A DNA stretch of 64,000 nucleotides from assembly GCF_000972495.1 (NCBI RefSeq), contig NZ_LATM01000001.1:641241-705240 (forward strand), in the 5' to 3' direction. The translations under genes were made by a program, and so were the position numbers. Origin of the DNA: Hymenobacter terrenus (GTDB taxonomy: Bacteria; Bacteroidota; Bacteroidia; Cytophagales; Hymenobacteraceae). Of the stretch, positions 52,802 through 61,515 are shown piece by piece; within the stretch, counting starts at the first letter, position 1; each line of letters opens with the position of its first letter. The notes beneath the pieces are model-generated. The model saw nothing but the letters and a program-made list of their open reading frames with translations, made no database searches and had not been told where the DNA came from.

Positions 52802-53491
52802 ATGCCCGCTACTAAACATTTAGTCGTTCTCACCGGCGCCGGCGTTTCTGCCGAGTCCGGCATTCGCACCTTCCGCGACACCAACGGCCTCTGGGAAGAG
52901 CACCGCGTCGAGGATGTGGCCTCGCCCGAAGGCTTTGCACGCAATCCGGCGCTGGTGCTTGATTTCTATAATCAGCGCCGAGCGCAGGCCCGCACGGTAG
53001 CGCCCAACCCTGCCCACCTCGCCCTGGCCGGCTTCGAGGAGGCACCCGGCTGGCACGTCACCATCATCACCCAAAACGTGGACGACCTGCACGAGCGGGC
53101 CGGCTCTACCAACGTCATCCACCTGCACGGCATGCTAAACAAGATGCGCTCCGTAGCCGACGAAACCACCGTCTACGACTGCCCCGGCGACATCCACCTC
53201 GGTGACCTCGCCCCCGATGGCCGCCAACTGCGCCCGCACATCGTGTGGTTTGGCGAGCTGGTGCCCGCCATCGAGGAAGCCGCCGAAGTCACCTCCACCG
53301 CCGACGTGCTGCTGGTGGTTGGCACCTCCCTGCAAGTGTACCCGGCGGCTGGGCTGCTGCACTACGCCCCAGCCACCTGCCCCGTCTACGTCATCGACCC
53401 GCACCAGCCCGAAGTATCTGGCCGCGGCGTGCGCTACGTGGTGGAGCCTGCCAGCACCGGCGTCCCCAAGGTGCTCAAGGAGCTGGCATGA
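52802..53491 (+). CDS. Sir2-family NAD-dependent deacylase (class III) lacking most zinc cysteines
   Basis: 229 aa from ATG 52802 (MPATKHLVVLTGAG); upstream codons are non-homologous. It removes acyl groups from lysine using NAD. NAD motifs GAGVSAESGIRTFR (12-25), QNVDDLHERAG (91-101) and catalytic His109 (LHG) are intact. Tyr56 and Arg59 in FYNQRR match the class III pair that selects succinyl and malonyl groups. The zinc module normally has four Cys; here only Cys127 (VYDCPG) is present between 109 and 150. The zinc ribbon is therefore degenerate or metal-free. Confidence 0.92.
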   Translation: MPATKHLVVLTGAGVSAESGIRTFRDTNGLWEEHRVEDVASPEGFARNPALVLDFYNQRRAQARTVAPNPAHLALAGFEEAPGWHVTIITQNVDDLHERAGSTNVIHLHGMLNKMRSVADETTVYDCPGDIHLGDLAPDGRQLRPHIVWFGELVPAIEEAAEVTSTADVLLVVGTSLQVYPAAGLLHYAPATCPVYVIDPHQPEVSGRGVRYVVEPASTGVPKVLKELA

Positions 53492-53529
53492 GCTGATTGA
53501 ACTAGGGTATGTGGGCTATTTGAACAGGT

Positions 53530-53705
53530 GTGAGCTTAGCGGAGCGTCACTCGTGCCCATCCATGATGAAGAGGCTGCGCCTTCCCTGCCGCGCCAGCGG
53601 CAATCTATATCTGCGCCGCAAGGGTCGTTCCAGTAGAGTCGTTCTACGGGAGGCTGCGCCTTCCCCGTATATTCGGCACGAGTTACGCTGCGCTAAACCT
53701 GCGCC
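53530..53705. repeat. Dispersed palindrome, family 3
   Basis: GCTTAGCGGAGCGTCACTCG on the left is complementary to CGAGTTACGCTGCGCTAAAC on the right. Two direct copies of GAGGCTGCGCCTTCCC lie between. It occupies the gap between the sirtuin gene and the membrane hydrolase gene. Confidence 0.6.
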
Positions 53706-53729
53706 CGCCCAAGTTTCATTCATTAAAAT

Positions 53730-54278
53730 ATGGCTTCCGCATTTGCCCACGCCGCCCTTGGCGCCACCCTGGGCAAAATTCTGCTTCCTAACCATCGGCA
53801 CTGGCCTTCCTGGGTGGCGGCGGCCTGCTGCGCCGCCCTGCCCGATGTGGACGCGCTCGGCTACAAGCTCGGCGTTCCCTACGACAGCCTGTGGGGCCAC
53901 CGGGGGCTCACGCATTCGCTCCTGGCGGCGGCCGTAGTGGCGGTGGTGGGCGCAGTGCTTGGGCAATTGGCTACCCCCAGCCGGCGGCCACCGGCCGGGC
54001 GGCTGGCGCTGCTCTTCCTGGCCACGGCCTCCCACGGCGTACTCGATGCTATGACTACCGGCGGCCTGGGCGTAGCTTTTTTCAGTCCCTGGGATTTGGA
54101 GCGCTATTTCTTCGGAATCCGGCCCATTAAAGTGTCGCCCATCGGCATTAAAGCTTTTTTCAGTGGCCGTGGGTTACGGGTATTGGCCAGCGAGGCCATC
54201 TGGGTGGGGCTACCCTGCCTGGCCACCTTGATGCTGCGCAAGGCTTTGGACAAAACAGCGTCGAGGTCTTTATCGTAG
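53730..54278 (+). CDS. YdjM-family membrane-bound metal-dependent hydrolase
   Basis: A 182-aa integral membrane protein with ~4 helices of the YdjM family (PF04307). Conserved motifs are FAHAALGATLG near the N-terminus, ALPDVDALGYKLG, WGHRGLTHSLL (His-rich) and ASHGVLDAMT. The His/Asp residues likely bind metal on the membrane surface. The substrate is unknown, but the E. coli homologue is SOS-regulated and the B. subtilis YfhP type is linked to DNA stress. No SOS box was looked for beyond the start region. Confidence 0.85.
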   Translation: MASAFAHAALGATLGKILLPNHRHWPSWVAAACCAALPDVDALGYKLGVPYDSLWGHRGLTHSLLAAAVVAVVGAVLGQLATPSRRPPAGRLALLFLATASHGVLDAMTTGGLGVAFFSPWDLERYFFGIRPIKVSPIGIKAFFSGRGLRVLASEAIWVGLPCLATLMLRKALDKTASRSLS

Positions 54279-54330
54279 CGGCTCTTACTTTTTAGCTCGA
54301 CAGCCGTAAGAGGGCGGATAAACTGCCTTT

Positions 54331-55665
54331 ATGCACCGCATTTGCGCCTTCTCCCTGACGGCGGCTTCCTTACTGTTTGCCGTTGCCACTCAAGCTCAAA
54401 GTTTCCCTCCTGCCCACACGGTTTTTCTGCTGGGTAATACCGCCCAGACCAATCTTCCTACCGAGCGCCTCCGACAACTGCGCCAGACCCTGGAACAGCA
54501 AACCGGTCCCTTCACTGTGGTGCACCTGGGCGACATCGTGGGCAACACCGGCTTGGTAGCCAATGGAGAAACCGCGCTGGCCCAGGCCGAACGCAGCCGC
54601 GCTGATGCCCTCATTGCCCTGGTAAAGGGCTTGCCGCAGGGCAAAATCTACTTCCTGCCCGGCGATAAGGACTGGGCCAACTCCGGCCCGGACGGCCTGA
54701 AGGCCGTGCGTCGCTTGGAGAAGTACATCGAGCAGCAGCTGCCGGACCAAAACGCCTTCCTTCCCACCAATGGCTGCCCCGGCCCCGAAGTAGTGGACGT
54801 GGCCCCGCTGGTGCGGCTGGTAGCTCTGAATACGCCGTGGTTCACCCACCCCTTCGACCGCCCCGAGGCGCCGGATACCGATTGCAAAACCCTCACGAAA
54901 GAGGAGTTTCGGGAGCAGCTGCAGGATATTCTCGACGATACCAAGGGCAAAAACGTGCTGCTGCTGGGCCACCACCCCGTGGTTAGCAACGGCGTGTACG
55001 GCGGCCACGAGCCCCTTGCGCACCATCTGAGCCCGCCCGTGTTCGGCACCATCTACGCGGCTTACCGCCAAAACGTGGGCACGCCCCGCGACCTGGCCAA
55101 CCCGCGCTATCAGGAATTGCGCAAAGAGCTGCTCAACACCCTGCAAGGCAACCCCGGCGTGGTTTACGCCGCCGCCCACGACTACAGCTTGCAGCTCACG
55201 CCTGTGCAGGGCAACTACCACCTGGTGAGCGGCAGCTTTGCCGAAAGCCAGCACGTGGGGGCAAAGGGTTCGGCGCTCTACAGCGCCTGCTGCAAGTCGG
55301 GCTGGGTTTTCGAATTGATAAGTAGGCAGGACTTAGCCACTCTGGGGCCGGGGGTGAGGTTGAACGACAAGCCGATACTACCAGCAATACGCCCTGCTTC
55401 CCACCTGCCTTTTCCGTCGCTTCGCCCCCCAAGGCTCGACGTTTCGGCCCAAATCAGCTTTCAGCCGCTTACCGCTTCGGCCACCTTTGGTGCATCAACC
55501 AATCACCAAAGGATATGCGCAAGCTCTTTTACATCTTTATTCTCCTGCTGGCGGCCGTGGGTTTCAGGCCTGCCGTGCAGGCCCAGTCCAGCACAGCCAC
55601 CCAAACCGTGCGCGGCACCGTGCTCGATGCGGCCGCTAAAGCGCCCGTCATTGGGGCGACAGTAG
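54331..55665 (+). CDS. Metallophosphoesterase-domain exported protein, 3' end degraded
   Basis: Signal peptide 1-22. The calcineurin-like fold shows HLGDIVGN (65-72), LPGDKDW (109-115), LLLGHHPVVSNG (~214) and AAAHDYSLQL. It resembles the N-terminal domain of large Bacteroidota proteins that also have a C-terminal outer-membrane D15-like barrel. Here similarity ends near 55310 (KSGWVFEL). The rest of the frame is Pro/Arg-rich noise and overlaps the next gene by 151 bases in another frame. A deletion or frameshift probably removed the real C-terminus, leaving a ~328-residue meaningful part. Confidence 0.65.
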   Translation: MHRICAFSLTAASLLFAVATQAQSFPPAHTVFLLGNTAQTNLPTERLRQLRQTLEQQTGPFTVVHLGDIVGNTGLVANGETALAQAERSRADALIALVKGLPQGKIYFLPGDKDWANSGPDGLKAVRRLEKYIEQQLPDQNAFLPTNGCPGPEVVDVAPLVRLVALNTPWFTHPFDRPEAPDTDCKTLTKEEFREQLQDILDDTKGKNVLLLGHHPVVSNGVYGGHEPLAHHLSPPVFGTIYAAYRQNVGTPRDLANPRYQELRKELLNTLQGNPGVVYAAAHDYSLQLTPVQGNYHLVSGSFAESQHVGAKGSALYSACCKSGWVFELISRQDLATLGPGVRLNDKPILPAIRPASHLPFPSLRPPRLDVSAQISFQPLTASATFGASTNHQRICASSFTSLFSCWRPWVSGLPCRPSPAQPPKPCAAPCSMRPLKRPSLGRQ

Positions 55666-57902
55666 TGGTGCTCGGCGTGGAGCCCGCCCTAGGCGCTAGT
55701 ACCGACGTAGATGGCCGCTTTCGGCTGACGGGCGTGCCGGTGGGTCGCATCAAGCTGCGCATCAGCAGCGTGGGCTATGAAGACTTGCTCCTCAACGAGG
55801 TAATCGTTAACGCGGGCAAAGAAGTCGTGCTCGATTTTAGCCTGACCGAACGCCTCACCAAGCTCGATGAGGTACAGGTGGTGTACAAACGCAGCGAAGA
55901 CCGCAACGTGACTAACAACGAGATGGCCACCGTTTCGGCCCGCCCCTTCTCGCCCATCGAGGCCAACCGCTACGCCGGCGCCCTCGGCGACCCGGCCCGC
56001 ATGGCCCAGAACTTTGCCGGCATAAGTAGCGCCAACGACTCGCGCAACGACATCGTGGTACGCGGCAACTCGCCGGCCTCGCTGCTCTGGCGCCTCGATG
56101 GGGTGAACATTCCCAATCCCAACCACTACGGGGCTCAGGGCACCACTGGTGGCCCGGTTTCGATGCTCAACAACAACCTGCTGGCCAAGTCCGACTTTCT
56201 CACCGGCGCGTTTCCGGCCGAGTATGCCAACGCCCTGGGCTCCGTGTTTGACCTGCGCCTGCGCAAGGGCAACGACGAGAAACGCGAGTTTCTGGGCCAA
56301 GTGGGTTTCAATGGCGTAGAGCTAGGAGCCGAGGGGCCTTACTCCTCCAAATCGAAGGCCTCGTACCTGGTAAATTACCGCTATTCGCTGTTCTCGCTGC
56401 TCAAGGCGGTGGGGTATGAAATCTCGGGCACACCCGAATACCAGGATTTCACCTTCAAAACCGACCTGCCCGTGGGCCAGCGCGGCAACCTGAGCCTTTG
56501 GACCTTGGGCGGCCGCAGCAACATCACCTTCCTGGGCAAGGACGTGGACTCGACCCAAGCCGACGTCTTCGGCGACGAAAATACCAACGGCCGCTCACGC
56601 TTCACTACCGGCATTGCGGCGGCCAGCTACGAGCACCGCCTCTCCGACCGTACCGTGGCCAAGCTCACGCTCTCGGCCTCCCGCACCACCCAGGAGTTCA
56701 ACCAGGACACGATTATCTACGCCAACGGCCGCCGCGTGCTGTCGGAAACCCCGAACTATGACGCGGATTTCACCCAGGAAAAGCTTTCGACCAACCTGTC
56801 GCTGACCCACAAATTCAGCGCCCGCGACCGGGTATCGGCCGGCGTCATCGTCGATTTGTTGCAGTATAAGTACGCTAGCGGCTACACCTTCCCCGAGCGC
56901 CGCATCGAGCGCGACGCCAGCGGCAACACGGCTCTCTCGCAGCTCTACGTGCAGTGGAAACACCGCTTCACCGACCAGCTTAGCCTGAATGCCGGCGCCA
57001 ACGCCTCGCGCTTCGAGCTAAACGGCAGCACCGTCGTGGAACCCCGCCTCGGCTTGCAATACCAGGTGTCGGCGGGCAGCACCGTCAGCCTGGCTTATGG
57101 CCTGCACAGCACCTTGCAGCCGCTGCTCACCTATTTCTACCAGACGGAACAGACCGATGGCTCCTACGTCCTCACCAATAAGGACCTAGGCTTTACGCGC
57201 AGCCACCACCTCGTGCTGGCGTACGACCGCCAGCTGTCCGACAACCTGCACCTGCGCGTGGAAGGCTACCACCAATGGATTTTTGACGCCCCTGTGGAAC
57301 GCACCCCCAGCTACTTCTCGCAGCTGACCCAGGGCGTGGATTTCGGGCCTACCAACAAGGGCAACCTCGTGAACGAAGGCACTGGCCGCAACTACGGCCT
57401 GGAGCTGACTCTGGAGCGGAGCTTCTCTCACGGCTACTATTTCCTGCTCACCGGCTCGCTGTTCGAGTCCAGGTACAAAGGCAGCGACGGCGTGGAGCGC
57501 AACACGCCCTTCAATACCCAGTTCGTAGCCAATGCGCTGGTGGGCCGGGAATTTCGTGTGGGTTCACGGGGCAATACCTTCACTGTTAGCCTTAAAGCAG
57601 CCACCACCGGCGGCCGCTACGTTACTCCGATTAACCTCGAAGCATCGAGCAGTATCCGCACCGCCGTGTACGAGTACGACCGGGCTTTCTCGGTGCAGCA
57701 GCCCAATTATTTCCGGGCCGACATGAAAATAGGCTACAAAATCAACCGCGCCCGCCTCACCCACGAAATTGCCCTGGACCTGCAAAACGTGTCGGCTAAC
57801 CAGAACATTTTCCAGCAAGCCTACAACCCACGCACCAACGCCATCGGCACGGCTTACCAGCAAGGTTTCCTGCCCGTGCCCTTCTACCGCCTCACGTTCT
57901 AA
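55515..57902 (+). CDS. TonB-dependent receptor with carboxypeptidase-regulatory domain
   Basis: A 795-aa outer-membrane protein. Signal peptide 1-24. A carboxypeptidase-regulatory-like domain (~32-115, VIGATVVVLGVEPALGASTD) is followed by a plug (~130-260) with DIVVRGNSPASLLWRLDGVN and FPAEYANALGSVFDLRLRKG. The barrel ends GFLPVPFYRLTF. There is no adjacent DUF4249. The start is ATG 55515, inside the 3' end of the preceding frame. A LytS/LytTR pair follows on the same strand, as with the other receptor at 32118-34520. Confidence 0.94.
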   Translation: MRKLFYIFILLLAAVGFRPAVQAQSSTATQTVRGTVLDAAAKAPVIGATVVVLGVEPALGASTDVDGRFRLTGVPVGRIKLRISSVGYEDLLLNEVIVNAGKEVVLDFSLTERLTKLDEVQVVYKRSEDRNVTNNEMATVSARPFSPIEANRYAGALGDPARMAQNFAGISSANDSRNDIVVRGNSPASLLWRLDGVNIPNPNHYGAQGTTGGPVSMLNNNLLAKSDFLTGAFPAEYANALGSVFDLRLRKGNDEKREFLGQVGFNGVELGAEGPYSSKSKASYLVNYRYSLFSLLKAVGYEISGTPEYQDFTFKTDLPVGQRGNLSLWTLGGRSNITFLGKDVDSTQADVFGDENTNGRSRFTTGIAAASYEHRLSDRTVAKLTLSASRTTQEFNQDTIIYANGRRVLSETPNYDADFTQEKLSTNLSLTHKFSARDRVSAGVIVDLLQYKYASGYTFPERRIERDASGNTALSQLYVQWKHRFTDQLSLNAGANASRFELNGSTVVEPRLGLQYQVSAGSTVSLAYGLHSTLQPLLTYFYQTEQTDGSYVLTNKDLGFTRSHHLVLAYDRQLSDNLHLRVEGYHQWIFDAPVERTPSYFSQLTQGVDFGPTNKGNLVNEGTGRNYGLELTLERSFSHGYYFLLTGSLFESRYKGSDGVERNTPFNTQFVANALVGREFRVGSRGNTFTVSLKAATTGGRYVTPINLEASSSIRTAVYEYDRAFSVQQPNYFRADMKIGYKINRARLTHEIALDLQNVSANQNIFQQAYNPRTNAIGTAYQQGFLPVPFYRLTF

Positions 57903-58035
57903 CTTAGCGGCTGAAAGATTGATTGACGAACGTTCTGCTTTATCGGGCATCCGCTTGTCGAGGCAGAACGCTCCTTCTTCATTAGCATCTTCTTATCTTT
58001 CAGCCTAACTACTGCCTTTGCCTAGAATAATTACC

Positions 58036-59055
58036 ATGAACGATAAATGGGCCCGGATTATAGGTGCGCCGGTAATAGCGATACTGATGCAGTTCGTGCA
58101 CGACGGCCCCGCCGCCTTCAACGACTGGCACACGCTCCTGCCCCACGTGGGGGTGAGCTTGACCATCACGGTCACCATCTGGGAAGGCATCCGAGGCATC
58201 CTGGTGCTGATGCGGCGCCTGTTTCCGCGCTACGACCAGACGGGCCGACGCCTGCTTTTCCAAACCCTTAGCAGCTTGGTCTACACCTACCTGGCTACCG
58301 TATCCCTGAACTGGGTCCTGCAAGTAGTCGTCGGCATTGTGCTGTGTCCCCAGGGAGAGGTGTGGCATAACTACCTGGCCAACCTTGTGCCAACGCTCTT
58401 CGTGACCTCCCTCTACGAAAGCGCCCTTTTCTTCGGCGAGTGGAAAAAAAACCTCCAGCGCTCCGAAGCCCTGGCCCGCGCCGCCCTGCAAACCGAGCTC
58501 GAAGCCTTGCAACGCCAGCTCGACCCGCATTTCCTCTTCAACAGCCTCAACACGCTCTCCGCCCTCATCGACGACACCAACGCCGAAGCCCAGCGCTTCG
58601 TGGAGCAGCTCTCTGATGTGTACCGCTACGTGCTGCTCAGCCGCGACAAAACCACCGTCACTCTCTCCGAGGAGCTGGCATTCGTGGATGCCTACGTGGC
58701 CCTGAATAAAACCCGCTTCCGCGACGACCTGCTGGTGGAACACCACATTGCCCCCGGCGCCGGTGCCGGCACCGTAGCGCCCCTCAGCGTGCAGATGCTC
58801 ATCGAAAACGCCTTAAAACACAACGTCATCTCCCCCGAAAACCCGTTGCGCGTCACCCTCCAGGCCGAAATGAGCCCCGCCAACGCCGGCTACGTGAGCG
58901 TAGCAAACAACCTGCAACCCAAAACCGGCCTCTCCACCTCCACCAAAGTCGGCCTGCGCAACATCATCGACCGCTACCGCCTCCTCACCCAGCAACCCGT
59001 GGAAGTAAGCCGCGAAGCCGGCTTCTTCACTGTACGCCTACCCTTACTAAGCTAA
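58036..59055 (+). CDS. LytS/YehU-type sensor histidine kinase
   Basis: A 339-aa membrane kinase. Helices lie at ~8-25, 38-60, 75-100 and 115-135, then a coiled coil and phospho-acceptor His165 in QRQLDPHFLFNSLNTLSALI. The ATPase N box is LSVQMLIENALKHN. It ends TKVGLRNIIDRYRLL. ATG 58036 was chosen over a TTG six codons upstream. Its LytTR partner starts at 59317, separated by a family 2 palindrome. Confidence 0.92.
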   Translation: MNDKWARIIGAPVIAILMQFVHDGPAAFNDWHTLLPHVGVSLTITVTIWEGIRGILVLMRRLFPRYDQTGRRLLFQTLSSLVYTYLATVSLNWVLQVVVGIVLCPQGEVWHNYLANLVPTLFVTSLYESALFFGEWKKNLQRSEALARAALQTELEALQRQLDPHFLFNSLNTLSALIDDTNAEAQRFVEQLSDVYRYVLLSRDKTTVTLSEELAFVDAYVALNKTRFRDDLLVEHHIAPGAGAGTVAPLSVQMLIENALKHNVISPENPLRVTLQAEMSPANAGYVSVANNLQPKTGLSTSTKVGLRNIIDRYRLLTQQPVEVSREAGFFTVRLPLLS

Positions 59056-59065
59056 CTGAACGTCA

Positions 59066-59290
59066 CACTCCCCTCCTTACCAAGGAGGGGATGTTCAGCC
59101 GCTAGGCTGAACAGGGGTGGTTGTGGGCGTATGAGTTATTGAACGAGGGCTGCGCGATACCCGAACCAGACTCGCGCATGGAGTAACCCAAAAAGTACCC
59201 GCGTAGGCCGTTCCACCATCGTTCAACGCCTACAACCACCCCTGTCCGAACCTTCGGTTCGAACATCCCCTCCTTGGTAAGGAGGGGAGT
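59066..59290. repeat. Dispersed palindrome, family 2, copy B
   Basis: Arms 59066-59130 and 59226-59290 are ~65-bp imperfect inverted repeats. They contain CTCCCCTCCTTACCAAGGAG, GATGTTC and GGGGTGGTTGT. The element separates the kinase gene from its regulator gene, so it lies inside a probable operon. Confidence 0.85.
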
Positions 59291-59316
59291 TTTTCGGTCT
59301 TCCTTCACCCTGCCTC

Positions 59317-60111
59317 ATGCAAATTCTCCTCCTCGAAGACGAGTACCCAGCTGCCGAGCGCCTACAGCGGCTGCTGCGCCAAGCCGACCCCAGCGCCGAA
59401 GTGCTGGCCGTCCTGCAAAGCGTGGCCGCCACGCGCCAATGGCTGGCCTCCAACCCCGCCCCCGACCTCATTCTTAGCGACATTCAGCTCAGCGACGGTC
59501 TCAGCTTCGAAATATTCGAAGGTCTGGCCCTGCGCAGCCCCATCATATTCACCACTGCCTACGACGAGTACGCCATCAAGGCTTTCCGGGTGCGTAGTAT
59601 CGACTACCTGCTCAAGCCTGTGAAATTGGCCGACTTACAAGCCGCCCTGAGCAAATTCCATGACCTGCGCCCCAGCTTCTCGCCCAACGAAAGCGCCCAG
59701 CGCCTCGAACGCCTACTCGACAGCCTGCCCCTGGCCGGCAAGCCCTACAAAACCCGTTTCCTGGTGAGCAGCGGCTCCCAATTGCTCCCGCTCGATGTCG
59801 ACCAAGTGGCCTACTTTGTCACCCGCCATGAGCTCACCACCATCGTAGCCCACGACGGCCGCCGCTTCGTACTTGACTACACCCTGGAGCAACTCGAACG
59901 CCTGCTTGACCCCCGCCAGTTTTTCCGGGCCAACCGCCAGCTGCTGCTGCACCTAAGCGCCGTGCGTCGCCTGCATCCCTATTTCAACGGCAAATACAAG
60001 CTCGACCTCCACCCCGAGGTCAGCGACGAAATGTTGGTGAGTCGCGGCAAAGCCAGCGCCTTCAAAGCTTGGCTCGAAGGCGAGTCCAGCCCGGTGCGAA
60101 CCACGTCCTAG
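59317..60111 (+). CDS. LytTR-family response regulator
   Basis: A 264-aa regulator. The receiver starts MQILLLEDEYPAAERLQRLL, with Glu7/Asp8, phospho-acceptor Asp55 (LILSDIQLSD), Thr80 and Lys100 (DYLLKPVKL). The LytTR domain (~145-250) contains VSSGSQLLPLDVDQVAYFVT and DPRQFFRANRQLLLHLSAV. It should bind DNA as a phosphorylated dimer and answers the kinase at 58036-59055. Confidence 0.95.
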   Translation: MQILLLEDEYPAAERLQRLLRQADPSAEVLAVLQSVAATRQWLASNPAPDLILSDIQLSDGLSFEIFEGLALRSPIIFTTAYDEYAIKAFRVRSIDYLLKPVKLADLQAALSKFHDLRPSFSPNESAQRLERLLDSLPLAGKPYKTRFLVSSGSQLLPLDVDQVAYFVTRHELTTIVAHDGRRFVLDYTLEQLERLLDPRQFFRANRQLLLHLSAVRRLHPYFNGKYKLDLHPEVSDEMLVSRGKASAFKAWLEGESSPVRTTS

Positions 60112-60144
60112 CCTGCTGGGGTGCACTCAGCGAGTGGTCAGCCC

Positions 60145-60152
60145 TATCTTTG
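60145..60152 (+). promoter_or_regulatory. Candidate -7 element TATCTTTG of the Ppx/GppA gene
   Basis: An exact TAnnTTTG match 30 bases before the GTG start at 60183. No clear -33 TTG. Confidence 0.4.
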
Positions 60153-60182
60153 GGCCTTCTGCTCACTTACCCCTTCTTGACT

Positions 60183-61172
60183 GTGAATTTTCCGCTGCGC
60201 AAGCTCGCTGCCATTGATATTGGGTCTAACGCCGTGCGCTGCCAGATATCGGCCGTACTGTATTACGAAGGCCGCTACCGTCTCAAACGCGTTGAGTACG
60301 TACGTTTTCCCATGCGGTTGGGCGAAGATGTATTCGCCATTGGTCGCATTTCGCCGGCCAAAGAAGACCAGTTTGTCAAGTTTCTCCACGCCCTCAAGCT
60401 GCTGATGGAAGTCCACGGCGTGGCGCACTACCTTATCTGTGCCACGTCGGCCATGCGTTCCGCCGCCAATGGCCCCGAAATAGTGGCCCGCGTGCGCGAG
60501 CAGTTGGGCATGGAAATCAAAGTAATTGACGGTCAGGACGAAGCTTTCTACATCAACCGCGTCATCGAGCACGTGCTGGAAGATAAGCGCCACTACCTGC
60601 ACATCGACGTGGGGGGAGGCAGCACCGAATTCAACATCTACCACGACCGCCGCAAAGTAGCCGCGCAGTCGTTCGAAATTGGCTCTATCCGGCGCATGCA
60701 GCAGGAAGAGAGCGGCGCCGCCAGCACCGACGCTCAAAACGAGCTCTGGGCCCGCATGGAGGAATGGGTGCGCACCAATGCCCGCACCTACCACGTCACT
60801 CGCGCTATCGGCACCGGCGGCAATATCAACAAGCTCTACAGCCTCACCCCCGCCGCCCCCAACAAACCGGTAACGCGCCGCAGTATCGAGACTACCCTCG
60901 CCCGCCTCGCCAGCCTCAGCATGAGTGAGCGCGTGAACGTGGCCATGCTCAACCCCGACCGCGCCGACGTCATCGTGCCCGCTGGCCACATCTACCTCTC
61001 CGCCATGCAGTGGGCCAACGTCAACAGCATGGTTGTGCCCGACATCGGCCTGAAAGATGGCATGCTACAAGCCCTGTTCGAAGACTATTTTGACGAGCTG
61101 AGCCCCGAGGCTGGCCACCCTGCTCAACTACCAGTACCCGACCTCCAAAACACTCCTGCCGAACTGGAATAA
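60183..61172 (+). CDS. Ppx/GppA-family exopolyphosphatase or guanosine pentaphosphatase
   Basis: 329 aa from GTG 60183 (VNFPLRKLAAIDIGSNAVRC). The frame extends upstream into the LytTR gene without homology, and a -7 element precedes this start. Sugar-kinase/actin-fold motifs are AAIDIGSNAVRCQI (9-22), YLHIDVGGGSTEFNIY and AIGTGGNINKL. Length matches short single-domain Ppx/GppA proteins. It hydrolyses polyphosphate or pppGpp. Convergence with the polyphosphate kinase gene supports a polyphosphate role. Confidence 0.92.
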   Translation: MNFPLRKLAAIDIGSNAVRCQISAVLYYEGRYRLKRVEYVRFPMRLGEDVFAIGRISPAKEDQFVKFLHALKLLMEVHGVAHYLICATSAMRSAANGPEIVARVREQLGMEIKVIDGQDEAFYINRVIEHVLEDKRHYLHIDVGGGSTEFNIYHDRRKVAAQSFEIGSIRRMQQEESGAASTDAQNELWARMEEWVRTNARTYHVTRAIGTGGNINKLYSLTPAAPNKPVTRRSIETTLARLASLSMSERVNVAMLNPDRADVIVPAGHIYLSAMQWANVNSMVVPDIGLKDGMLQALFEDYFDELSPEAGHPAQLPVPDLQNTPAELE

Positions 61173-61184
61173 AGAAGATAAAAG

Positions 61185-61235
61185 GAAGGCCCTCAGGTTG
61201 AGTAAAGCAATGCTTCGCTCAACCTGAGGGCCTTC
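61185..61235. terminator. Rho-independent terminator after the Ppx/GppA gene
   Basis: An 18-bp perfect stem (61185-61202 with 61218-61235), then TTTCATTT. Confidence 0.85.
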
Positions 61236-61260
61236 TTTCATTTCCTGGTTCACGCCTATC

Positions 61261-61515
61261 GTTGCCGGCATCGCCGAATTACGCTACACTTTGCCTACCG
61301 GCACCACTGAGGCCCACTTGGTACTAATTAGTCTCGCCGATGGTCGCCGGGTGCGCTATTTCCGCCTCCCCACCAGCTTCGGCGCCGTCAAAGTCGTCAG
61401 CACCGAAGCCCGCGTCGCGGTCGCCACCCAAGGCCTCGCTGCCGGTTACTACGGCTGCCTGCTCGTCGGCAACCAGGGCCTGCTCCTGGCGTCGCGTCGC
61501 TTGCTGGTACAATAG
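61261..61515 (+). pseudogene. Fragment of a T9SS C-terminal sorting domain
   Basis: The frame reads VAGIAELRYTLPTGTTEAHL, then RRVRYFRLPTSFGAVKVVST, and ends LAAGYYGCLLVGNQGLLLAS RRLLVQ stop. This follows the T9SS tail pattern (IxYTLP..., LxxGxYxxxLxxxGxxxxxRRLVV). There is no 5' part or start, so it is a remnant. It lies antisense to the 3' end of ppk1. Confidence 0.55.
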
